Origin: Zonotrichia leucophrys gambelii
Lineage: Eukaryota > Chordata > Aves > Passeriformes > Passerellidae
Direction of reading: 5' to 3'
Length of the DNA stretch: 64,000 nucleotides
Assembly (NCBI RefSeq): GCF_028769735.1
Contig: NC_088171.1
Coordinates: 124,704,533 to 124,768,532 of the forward strand
In this document: one piece after another, positions 1 to 11,600 of the stretch
Layout: each line of letters starts with the position of its first letter
Position numbering within the stretch: position 1 is the stretch's first letter
Notes under the pieces: generated by a model
What the model was told of the DNA's origin: nothing
Seen by the model: only the letters and a program-made list of their open reading frames with translations
Databases searched by the model: none
Program-made: the position numbers and the translations under genes

Positions 1-3000
1 GGAAAGAGGTGCTGAGAGGCTTTGTCCTAGAATTACATGTCACTGGTTTAAACATGATGTGTGGAAATTATTTTAATTGCCCATATTAGTCCAGGGCTGA
101 AATGGTCTGGTATTGTTAGGAGTGGTGCAAATGTCTTTCCCTGGTCAGGGTGTTGTTTGAGAAGAACATGTGCATACCTGAATGTCTAGAAAGCCTCACC
201 ACAACATGAAACTAAAAAAACAAAAATCACCCCAATAAAATAGCTTTGAAAAATATTGGCTAGTTAAGTGATATTTTTTGACTGTCTTACATATAAAGAT
301 CCAATTTCTTGCAAGTATGAGCACTGAAAGAGCAAGAACTGCTATTTTTGAGATAAATGTTACAGTTCAAATGTCACAGACTATATTACAGACATTCACA
401 ATTGGCTCTGAGATTTAGGAAAAAAAAACAACTTACACTGTTGTATGAAGGTTGGCAATGATCACAGTGCTAATGACCATGGGAGAAAGAAGAGATTTTT
501 TTTTTAAGCATCATTATCTAGTGGCCTTGAGTGCTAATCAAAACAAGGACTATAATGCCTGCTTTAATGGGGTTTGTCTCAGTAATGCTCCTAAATGGAA
601 TAAACTATATTAAATCCAGACAAGCTACAAAGAGAGACAAATGGCAAAACAATACACAGAAGACTTAAAGATTCTTTAATCTATTATTAACTGAGTTACT
701 ATCCATGACAGTCACACTTAACTGCGGTTTTGTAATCCATTTGCTGAATTGTACAACTAGAATAGAAATGTTGTTGTCCTTCTGTTTAAAACAACAGACT
801 AAATAAGGCCCAAATCAACCCACAAAATGGCCAAGCAAAGACTGTATGTAGACAGGCTGCATGTCCATTTTCTTCTTTAAAATTCAGGAAAGCAGCTCCT
901 CTGGAGTTTTTTTCTCAAAGTAGAGGCAATCCCATCCCACTGAGGTAGTCCTGCACATAAGCTGAGCCCCGTGCACCACAAGGAGGATGCTCTGGGAAGA
1001 CAAAGGGCCCCACACTGTCCCTCACTGACCCAGCCCTGCAGGGACAGACACTGATAGCCACAGGCTTTGGGTCATCCTCCTAATGTTACAGGAAGAGGCA
1101 CCAAGTGCCAGGACAATGAATTCATCACCATCCTCCTCCTCATCTGCCTTGTATCTTTGGCCCTGCTCATCCCTCCTCTGCATATGCTGACCAAATGCAC
1201 AGACATGCTGAATTTCTTCGGCTTGATACCTCAGAGGATCAGTCACATTTGACTTCCTCAAAAGCAAGTAAATAGTTTTTCTGATGCATCTATTTTGCTG
1301 TATTTCTCACACTGAGATGGGAGGATGTGTAGCAGCTGAGGGGGAAGGTAGACTATGGCATTTTGGGCAGATCCTTCAGGAAGAGGTGAGAATTTACTGG
1401 TAAAATGACAGCCAAGGTATAGAGGTAGTGACACTTTTATGTTCATTTAGACGCAAGAGTGAAATATTTCCAGGGGTCCAGTTTTAAAAGGATGGATTAG
1501 CCCTTTGTTCGTGGTGTACACAAAATGCAGGATCATGCATCTTATCTTGAAGAAATTTTCAATAAAGGTCTTTACAAACTGGAGCTGTAGCTTAGGGAAC
1601 ATAAAATTCATTCTGTAATTAATGAGCTCCCCCCAGTATTACAGAGAAAAAATTCCTATGGTTTTATTGCTTTTGTAAAATGCTTGTTCTCCAGCTCTGA
1701 AGGGACTGTGAAAGGTCAGAGGTGTTGAATATACATGATTTATAAAGTCCTCTGGGATGAGATGTGCCATGTAAATATAAAATATTATTAGAGCATATTC
1801 TCTCTAATTCACATCCACTGAAATGGAATTGGCTGTGCCACAAAAGCAAAACTAAGAACCCAAGTCAGTCTGATGACAGCAGATTGCCCATGGCTATTGA
1901 CAGTCCAAACAGCAGAAGGATAAATTCATTTCACAGACATATTTACCTAATGCTTGAAGTTACTGCTATTCACCTGGAGCTGGTTCTATGTAGATATGAA
2001 TGTGAAGACTGTGTTACATAGAAATGACTGTACAGGCAAAGATGGTGTACTGCTCAGTACCATGAGGAAAGAGAGGCTGCTGAAAAGGCTGCAGGCACAG
2101 GAGCAGCCCAAGCAGCCCATCCACCTTCTGCAGAAACTCTGCCTTGCACAGCTCTGTTCTCAAGTGTGTGCCAGAGATGCCTGGGATGCCGTGGTCCTCA
2201 CGTGCTTTGCAAAGTCACACTCAGATGGCACTTCCAGCCTCAAAATATGCATCCTATTTACCCCTGGCTTTCACAGAGGCTTCCAAGCTTCCCTTGCAGA
2301 TTTGAACCTTGAGATTTCTTCACCTCCAGCGGTATCTACCCAAAGAGGCTTCCTAAAAAGCAGTCTCTCAGAGAACTAGGCTGGAATGAGCTGAACTGGA
2401 CAAGCAGTCCCATTCCCTCTCAGGGAAGCATAAATTATACTTTCAACCCACTTTTTGGGATTGATTCCAATTTCTCTTTTTCTTGTGTCCACAATAGTCT
2501 GTACTTTAACACTGCAATAAATAATCAGTTTGAAGTAGAATTCAAAATATTTTAACAGCTGGAGCAATGACATTCTCACTCAACTTTACTGTAAATGGAA
2601 AAAATCCCATTCCCCCCCTCAAAGACAGGGATTGCAGATCATATTCTGAATTCTTTTCAAAACCTTGGCCAAAAGATATCACCAGCACAGTCTGTTCCTC
2701 TTCACATTATTATTCCCACTCTCACAGATTCTTTTATCTAACTCCCTTCCGCCCTGAAGTTTACAATCTCCTTCCAAAAATTTTTCAATTGCAGTTCCCA
2801 TCTCTCAAATTCCCTCTCTCTCATCAGCTTTTAAATCATATAACTTTATTTTAGAAAAATGATGCTGTGAATTTAGCGCTACAGACCAATCTGTTCCTAC
2901 TTTTTCCCTGTGCTAAAACACAGCATCTAATTTTAAATCCTTTTTAAAAATTATTTTTTAAAAAGGCACAATACAGCCCTTTAGCAAAGGTATATGAACT

Positions 3001-6000
3001 TCCTGCCCATAAAGGAAAAAAATTAAGTTCTTACTCTTGACTGTATTAATGCTTTCCCATGCAAACTGATACATCTGTATGGGAGAAAAAGGAGATTTGG
3101 ATTATCTGTATTCAAGAGAATAATTAAAAGAAGTTATTGCACAAAATGATTAGATTTTCTAGCAACACAAGTTTGATTCAGTGATAATGTTGAAGTTACT
3201 CTCATCGATGCAGAACACTTTTCATCCACACAAGAGGGGCTTTTAATTTTCTCTGTACTGAAAAAAAAGCCATTGTATTTTCACTGATGACGTTTATTAT
3301 TTGATTTCTTCTACTTTCTTTAGATAATTAAATAGATAGATTTACTCATTTGGCTATAGCTAAATTGCTGTAGTAGTGGCAGACAATGACACTTTCAAGG
3401 CCACACTCTACATGATTAATCTTTGCTCCAACTGAGAGCCTTTATCGTCTGGGGCTACCCTTCCTGTTTGTCTTTTCCTTGTTTTCAGTTCTCCCTATCA
3501 AGGAGAACAAAAAAAATCATTATGGGTTTTTAACCTAGGGAATGACATTTTTTAGCTCTGAGGCCTATGTGTAAATGTAAATTTCCAGCTGTTACAACAA
3601 AGGAATAGCAAACGTGAGGCAGACGTTAATATATTATACATTGTTGGTAATACAAGCAAAAATCAGCCTTAAAAAAATCCCCCAACTATTCCAGTAATGA
3701 AAGCTCACTCACTTGGGTGTTTACATGAACCTGTGCCTTCAGAAATAAGATCTAACTAGTTTCTTGCAATCTATGGAGTCTAGACAAATCCTCTGTGTCG
3801 TTTCTTCCTCCTCTGACATTAACAATTCAAGGGCTAGAACATACAGCCAACAAAATCATCTCCAGATGTTTCTTCGGCTTAGCAATCTGATGAATGCCCA
3901 AAGACCATTTACTGCACAATGAAGTCAAGTGGGATCTGGGAGAATTCTGGATCCCATGCTGTTTTTCAGGACCAATTTCAGTACCAAAAGTTAAACGACA
4001 TGTTTGGTTTCCATCAAGTACCACCACTTGAACATAAGTCTTCACACACTTACAAAGCCATTTGAGGCAGAACTGATGAGCAACCACTCTGAGCTCCCTA
4101 AGAACTCTGCTTTCCTTTGAATCCACTGGCTGAAAAACCACAGCATGGCTGTGAATGCAATAAGGTGCTTCTTACTGAATCTAGCATATTTGTTGCTTCT
4201 ACCATCTTCTAACCCTTGAAAACTTCTGAATTTACTGTCCTGGCATGATGAACACAACTCACTCAACAACTCATAGTCAGTGGCATGGAGAAGCATGGAC
4301 ATTCAGAGCATACTTACAAGTTTAGGTTTCCCTCCAGAGAGTCTCCAGCCTTTGTTTAGCCCTCACCACAGCACATCTCTCATCATCTTATCTCTCTTAT
4401 CTCCCATCATCCTCCCCACAGACCTTGGATCCCCATGAATCCTGAAAAGTCCTTCATTCTAGCATTAATACAGCAGCAACTTCCTAATGCCTTGTGTCAG
4501 GCACATTTGTGTTTGTAATTCCTTTCACACTAGGCAATTCATTAAGGGCTCTGTTTTGATTACCAAAATGTGTGAACACAATTTTGTATCTCATCTATAC
4601 AGGGTCACTCTTATGTCAGCTCGTTTCTGACTGCGACAGCCTTTTCCCATCCTAAAGGCAAAACAGTGTTTACATTTGCTTAGCTAAAATATTTACATTA
4701 CACATTCAAATGATGCATTTTCCCAGTGACAGGGCTCTCCCTGGTATTTCCTCCTGTACCTACTATGTAGCGGAAATGATTAAGATGAATATTCTGGGTG
4801 TCTCTAAACAAGTAGATGAAGGAAATATGCAGCACAGCTGTACTATACTAACACTGCTAAGACTTTGCAATATGCATGCAGGCTTGTGAACTGCCTAGCA
4901 GGAAAGCCTGCCTTTTAGGACCCCAGAACAGAAGACTTCCACATTTCCTCATCAATTTATTTCAAACAGATTCTTCATTTATTGACAAATGATTTGGAGA
5001 CTCAGTGCATGAGGCCCTGAGAGAGGAGGTGAGAATGGTGCTGTTCACTGATCATCAGTCTGCCTGAGGAAAAAAGCCTGGAGTGCACCGTGTCTGCAGG
5101 GCAAGAGAGGTGATGGGGACTGCTACCCAGAAAGGGACCAGTGCAGAAGGAAAGGTGACACTAACGTTAGCAGGGGAATGCCAGGAGGTGACAATACTTC
5201 TGGGCACCAGAAAACACACTGCACACCCCTGTTTTAATGCAACATTACCAAGCTGGATAAAACACTGCGAGTGATGCTGCACCAGGAGGTCCTCCAGACC
5301 TCAGCAAGACAGCGAGACCCCAGACACACAGCAAGAGCCTCTCCCCACAGGGACAATTTGAGGCTCGTAGCAGAAAAGCTGAAATTCAACAGCATTTAAG
5401 ACATATCATCATCTACACCGTAAACAGTCTTGCTCATTTATTTGTTACTATGAAACAACAGAGTCTCAGAGTCTCTCTGAGAAGAAATTAGATATAGTGC
5501 AGCAACCTCTCACACAGAAATCCTGTAGCAATGCAAATTAAGAAGTTAAAGAGCACACCTAAGGTGTATTCCTTACCTTATAACGTCATCCACACAGGTT
5601 TTCATACAGGCTCTCCCAGTGAGGAAGCAAAAGCTTCTGGGCTGAAAAACCGATGAAACACTGGTTAAGACACTATCTCAAAACCCCTGTCTGTGCTTAT
5701 ATCCATCCCAAACTCTGCTGCATCTTTTTGTTTACAGAAACATATACAATAGACTGAAGTCAACTTCATAAGCAAAAGCTATTTATTTTAAATTGACCCT
5801 GCCCACTTACTGTCATATACTCTGAAGGAAATGGGTTATTAAAGTCTCTGTATAAGTGAGGCATGCAACATCTAGCAAACAAATATTATTTTGTGGGATT
5901 ATTTTGTGTGGGACATGTATTTACTCCACTTTTTTAAACTAACAGCAAATGAAACTTTGTTTGCCAGTTAAAACCAATCAGTAGAAGAAAAGTAAGAGGC

Positions 6001-7600
6001 TTTACACCAGTATGAGGCAGTGTATTCAAAATAATAAACAACTAATTTTGATTTAACCTAAAAGCCTGCATGGAGCGAGTGAGCAGGCTCATTACCTGCC
6101 TGCCTGGTGCCCAACCAGCCCCACCACCAAGCAGCCTGAGGGGTGTGTAGGGATTAGTGGGCAAGACACTGCTGCAGAAAGGGGATGCCAGAAATCCCTG
6201 GGCTGAGGGGGCCAGGATAAACAGATTCTGCATTTTGAGCCAGCAGCTAGCAGCCTCACAGTCTTATTTCAGCTCTTTGAAAGCTGCTTTCCTCTGGCCA
6301 TCCTCGGGAACACAGAGTTTGCAGCTCCCAGCCGTTGGCAGGCCAGCTCGCAGAGCCCCGCCGCTTTTGGCAGAGCAGCGTAGGGATGATGGGCAGCGGC
6401 TGCCGCTGTCACCAGCAGGATGTTTTCTGGAGTTTCTCCTACAAGGCAATGTGTTTATTCTTTGAAACAGTTGCTCCCTAAAGATTAAAACTGAGCAGAA
6501 GCACAAAAGCAGCGTGTGTCCTCTGGGGCTGCTCCGTGCCATCAGGCAAACAGGAGGTACAAGCTGCGTTCTCCCAAATTGCACAGAACAAACGGCGCTG
6601 CACTGGCAGAACCCAGTCACGTTCCTCAGTGCACAAACCACACTCGCCTCATTTTAACCCCTTCTTAGGAAAAGACCTTCCAAACACCACTTGTGTTGTT
6701 AAGAGCTCCAGATTTAGAGTTGTGTGGGGAGTCTTCAATGCAGCTGAGCCCGTTCACCCCAAAAGCGTGTCAGCCTGGGCACAAAAGATGAGCAACAGCC
6801 ACAAGGTTTGTGCTTTTAAGACCATACTTGTTATCATCCCAAATAGCAGTACACACTCTCAAAAACAGACTTGTCAACCACAAAGAACAGACAGCAATAT
6901 GAACAGCCGACACTTGGACAAAATATATCTTAGAAACTAAAAAAATAGTCATTTAAAAACCACTAAAATAGGATTGATGTACTAAGAGCACATGAGAAAT
7001 ACTGGCACAACAATGAAAAATCTGTTTGGCACAGTGTGTAATCATAGTTATTGCAAGGTGGCTGGAAAAATAAATGCAACAATGATTTTTCTTTCTGCTG
7101 AGGTATGTGCAACAAATGTTAATGTTTTTATAACTGTACAGGATGCATGGTACTCCAGGGAGTACCCTGAGAGGTGAGGAACTGTCTCTGGTAATAAGAA
7201 ATATTTACCTTGCTTATATATCAATGTATTTCTATTAGCATAATTAATTTAATATTGCATATAAATAGTAACTTTTGGCTTAAAAAGTAAGATGGAGAAG
7301 GAAACTAAATAGTCTTTTCTTCCTCAGATGGGAACACATACAGATCTTCTTATTACTGGTAACACAAACTAAGCCCACATAAAAGGGAACAGCCAAACTT
7401 CAATAACCCTCAGCACAATGACGCTTTAATCTCCTGCAGAGCACAGGGCACTTCATAACTTTCCTCCCTGTATCACTCTTATTTTAATAAACAACCAAAC
7501 AGCAGCAATGGCCACTAACTTATGCTACTCTACAGACAAAAATATTACCTTTGGTTAACAAGGACTCCTCGTCCTAGACCCTCTTTGCATTGTGTATCAG
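1..7600. other. Unique AT-rich non-coding DNA, no gene recognised
   Basis: I see no gene, RNA gene or recognisable transposon here. Open frames are short, lie on both strands and have no family signature. The longest, a 141-codon + strand frame at 1954-2379, has no recognisable domain. A GC-richer patch lies at about 6,300-6,440. A pair of overlapping minus-strand frames at about 3,830-4,300 looks somewhat coding-like and is treated as a finding. The interval about 3,160-3,480 is rich in homeodomain-type ATTA/TAAT motifs and could be a conserved non-coding element, but that is not shown by the sequence alone. Confidence 0.6.
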
Positions 7601-7619
7601 AAGATACCAAGAGAAGCTG

Positions 7620-8560
7620 TTTGAGCTCTGAAACTCCCTCCGGGCATTAACGCAGCTCTCGGAGCTGCTCACCCTTGTCCCGGCCGCTCACCCATCCCGT
7701 ATGCAGGGCTCAGATCCCACCTTCGGGCACAGCCTCACCGATCCCGAATGCAGGGCACAGATCCCACCTCTCCTGGCTGCCAGGCGGGCACAGCCTCACC
7801 GATCCCATATGCAGGGCTCGGATCCCACCTTCGGGCACAGCCTCACCCATCCCGTATGCAGGGAGTGTATCCCACCTTCGGGCACAGCCTCACCGATCCC
7901 GAATGCAGGGCTCGGATCCCACCTTCGGGCACAGCCTCACCCATCCCGCATGCAGGGCTCGGATCCCACTTTCCCGGCTGCCAGGCGGGCACAGCCCGCG
8001 AACAATGCCGCCTCTGTCAGCCCGCCCGGCGAGCGGTGCCACAAAGACACGCTCATCCGCAGCCCCGCACCTCTTTTGCTTCTTGTTCTTCCTCTTGGAG
8101 CACAGGGTGATGAGGAGGGATGGGAGAGAAATGCCGATGTGTTTATGGTCAGGCACAGCTCCGCCGTGCCCAGGAGTGAGGCAGCGGCAGCGCACGGCGG
8201 GGCCCAGAGAGGAGCCGGGATCTGCGCTGGCAAGAACCCTCCCTGCCTCGCTTCACACATTTTTGTTTCGGATCCGTGGGTGGTTGCATGAGCAAGCAGC
8301 CGGAATAGGGGAGGAGTTAGACAAAATGCAATTTAGGACTTGGAAGCCTCGTCTGCCTTTTCGAGAGGAAGAAGAAGAGGCGAAATCGCAGTGCCCCGAC
8401 AGGGCAACGTGCCTTTCCCAGCCCGGCTGCTGCCACCTGCCTCTCCAAACCTGCCGGGAAATAAAGCGGCTCTGCCCCTCTCCCTGTGCCTGATCCCCGG
8501 GACAGCACACGCACAGCAGCTGCTCTCGGCCCCGCTAACCACACTCCAGAGCCCCTGAGC
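7620..8560. promoter_or_regulatory. CpG-island-like GC-rich segment, candidate promoter
   Basis: The base composition shifts abruptly from the AT-rich background to a GC-rich block about 0.9 kb long with many CpG dinucleotides, roughly 50 or more by eye. About a third of these lie in the minisatellite at 7,686-7,996 and the rest in single-copy sequence up to about 8,560. In bird genomes CpG density like this usually marks a promoter or first exon, so this is the best promoter candidate in the window. No TATA box, splice donor or recognisable coding exon fixes a direction of transcription. A GC-rich minisatellite with flanking GC-biased DNA, and no promoter, would look similar. Confidence 0.45.
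7686..7996 (+). repeat. Minisatellite, six copies, 47-bp unit with one 61-bp copy
   Basis: The motif ATGCAGGG recurs at 7701, 7748, 7809, 7856, 7903 and 7950, which gives spacings of 47, 61, 47, 47 and 47 bp. Each unit has the order TCACC[G/C]ATCCC, an ATGCAGGGCTCGGATCCCA-type core, then CTTCGGGCACAGCC. Copy 2 replaces the TTCGGGC junction with a longer CTGGCTGCCAGGCGGGC segment, and copy 6 ends in the same long form. The array therefore looks as if it grew by duplicating a higher-order block. The CCGATCCCGAATG and CCCATCCCGTATG variants alternate imperfectly. Because 47 is not a multiple of 3, successive units are read in different frames. All three + frames stay open, which creates 272-, 196- and 120-codon open frames that are probably not genes. 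Confidence 0.93.
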
Positions 8561-8659
8561 ACGCTGCCTGTCCGCTCCTGCCCCACAGCATATCCAGCTC
8601 CATTTTCAAGGAGGCACGATGCTTCATGATCCTCATGAGCAACGAGAGGATGAGACAAT

Positions 8660-11600
8660 AAAGGACATCCTCAGCAGATGTTTACAGCTGTCACCAGGCA
8701 GAGGAGGAGACAGCAGCAGCTTAAATCCCAGTTTTCTGCAAAGCTTTCCTTGGAAATCAGAGAGGCAAAGCCAAAAGCCCTTTTAAAATCATAGTTTTCT
8801 TGTTTTGAAAGGACTATCATGTGCATATAGTTCATGCAACTTCAGCTTTGTTTTCCTTCCTATGAGAAAATGAAAAGCAATGTCTGGCTCAAGATGACAG
8901 CAATTAGAATATTGCACTTTAACTCAAATCTTCACAAGCCAAGCTCTGTGATAGATGTGAGATGTTTCATGCTCCTCCACATGAATTGTAGTCCAGATCT
9001 AGAAACATTGCAAGTGAATAGAGCAGCAAGCAACACTGTGTTTTCTTCTTGAAGTAAACACCAAGGGACACACAGCCCTTGGGTGCAGCACAGCTATGAA
9101 CTCATTCCAGTCCCTGATGAACCACCCTCACGGTATTTTCCCATGCAATTAGTATTAATTGGTGACCTGCTGGCAATCTCCCAGGGGCCTATGTCACCCT
9201 TTTAGCCAGTCCTACCAGATCAGCCTTGAGATGATGATGAGGGCTAGGCAGCCACCCTGCTGCCCCACCTCTCAGTGCTCTTTCTTGCTCTTGTATTTCT
9301 GGGCACTCTGGCAAGGGTTCTCTTGAGTAATGAACAATCAAAGACACACCTCTTACAAATTAAAATGTTCGAGTTTGTAACATGAGACAGCAAAGTAAGA
9401 GGGTGACTTCTAGAGGGAATTTATAAGCATTTTAAAAAATATGTTCTTTCAAAGCATTTCACTGAAGCTAAACTCCAAAATAATCTTCAGGAGAACTGAG
9501 CAGCAGTGCTCAGTTCAGTGTCTGCATAGAAACAGACCTGTAAACCTCTGCATCTTGCACTCAAAATTAAGCTGATATAGGACAGCTGTGAATGAGCAAT
9601 CATCTCTTCTAATTTATTATTTAATAACAATTCTTAAGGATTTCCTTTTTTATATTAATAAGATAAAATTTGTCTTAAGCATCTTGTCAAATGGACTTAA
9701 GCAGGTTCAGGAGTGCTTTATTTTAGCAGAGCCTCACAACTCCATGGCAATAAATAAAATCAAATGTTCTTTGACTGAACACTGTAAACATCTAGAACAT
9801 ATTTCAGAGTAGCTTCCAGGGGCATTTTCACAGTATGAATCTCATTTTTCAGAATGACATAAGTAATCTCAAAACTTTAAAAACTCGTGCTCAGGTGGTT
9901 ATTCAGAGTCAAAAGGATGTCTGAAAAGAGAACTGTGCAGGGATCAGCCCACAAACACCACTCAAGTCCTAGTAAAGGCTGCAATATTGAATGGTAAAAT
10001 ACATTAGGAAATGCTTGTGGCCAGAGGCAAGCAGAACTGCTTCAACTAAAGCAGGTCAAGTATAATTGAGAGCACCAGGCCAGCTTTATTCCTTCTCCTT
10101 TTTCTGCTTCTCCTAAGTTTCCAGTCCACATAAATCAGTGGTCCTCAGTGTTACTCTTCTCATATCACTTTTGTCTTTTATTGCACAACACTTAGAAACC
10201 ACAACATAACACAAACAGGTGCCTAAAATGGTGAATTCTGGCTTGGAGGTAGTTAAGAACACTGAAGATGGTTATTTCTCTTGGAAATCTCGAGTCTGGA
10301 TTGGAGGAGCCTGCCTGTACCATCTCACTTCATCTCTAACAGGTTGTACCTTTAGATTTTACTCAAGGGATCATGTATTCAGTGAACATAAACTCCAAGG
10401 TGAAAGCCAAAACTCAATCTTTACACTGGTCAACAGATGCAGAGAGATTTATCACTTACATGTTAGGTGTTTATATGACATAGTTTGACTTTTTCTTTGG
10501 AGATACTTCTCCTTCTGAACCTTTGTGATCCTACTTGATTTTCATTTTTAAAAGACCTTACTGTCTTTTTTCCCCATATCTATGGCAAGTAAAGATGCAG
10601 ATATTATTTGTCAGGGCCCCATGAAAAAAATGAATACTTTCAGACTATTCTCACAATTATTGCAGAAGTACAGAAGAAGACCTGAGTTTCCCTGGTGTAA
10701 TTTCCCAGCAATTCCATTAACTTGCAGTATCCTTGGATGTATCCAATCAATCTGAGAAAGCTCTCACCTCTATCTCACACCTGTTTAGCTCTCCAGGTGT
10801 ATAAAAACACAAGGATATTACCCAGGGCAGCCTAGGTGGCAGAAGACTTCCATCACGGATTAAGGAACCACAAAATAGTAGTTTCAGAGAAGAACTTCTC
10901 CATAAAATCATGCAAGAGGAAGGAGCACTACACACATTCACTGGCAAGGACAGGAAGGTGCCATCTGTGTCTTTGGAGATGTAGAAAAACTATGAGATTT
11001 CTTAGAATGATGCTATTCTAAAAAATCTGGTTTGCTTACAGGGTTTTAAAACACACACATGTTCAGACTGCCACTTTCCATCTACAACTAAGAGAAAGAG
11101 GGACTCAATATTCAGTTTTCTGAAAACACAAGGCCAAGAGATTCTTTCTCCAAAGACGTATGCAAAGACTTAGTCACTGCCACTCTAATTCCCTTACAGC
11201 AAATTCAATCTTTACAAATACAAAGCAAACATCTTTAAACAAATTATGAACATCTCTGGCCATACAGATAAGACTAACACTTGTAAATTACTTCTCTAAA
11301 TAGGTGTTATATCAAATCTCCAATGAGTCCAGATAGATGTGTTCAGCCTGCATTAGGTGATAATGAAGCCTGAACCCAAGAGATCCTAGTTAAGTTTAAG
11401 GATTAGCTGTTGATGAAAACCAACTTGATAACACTGCTTATTCTAGACTTGCCTCAATTACAGTTTTTCCAGTCAAACTTGTCACGGCTATTCCTTCTTT
11501 CCAAGAGCATTACTTTTGTGGCTGTTTTATTTGTAGTGTTACGTGACGTTGGTACCTGAACCTCATCAGCTCCTTCTACTTGCCTGAGACAAATGCTGGA

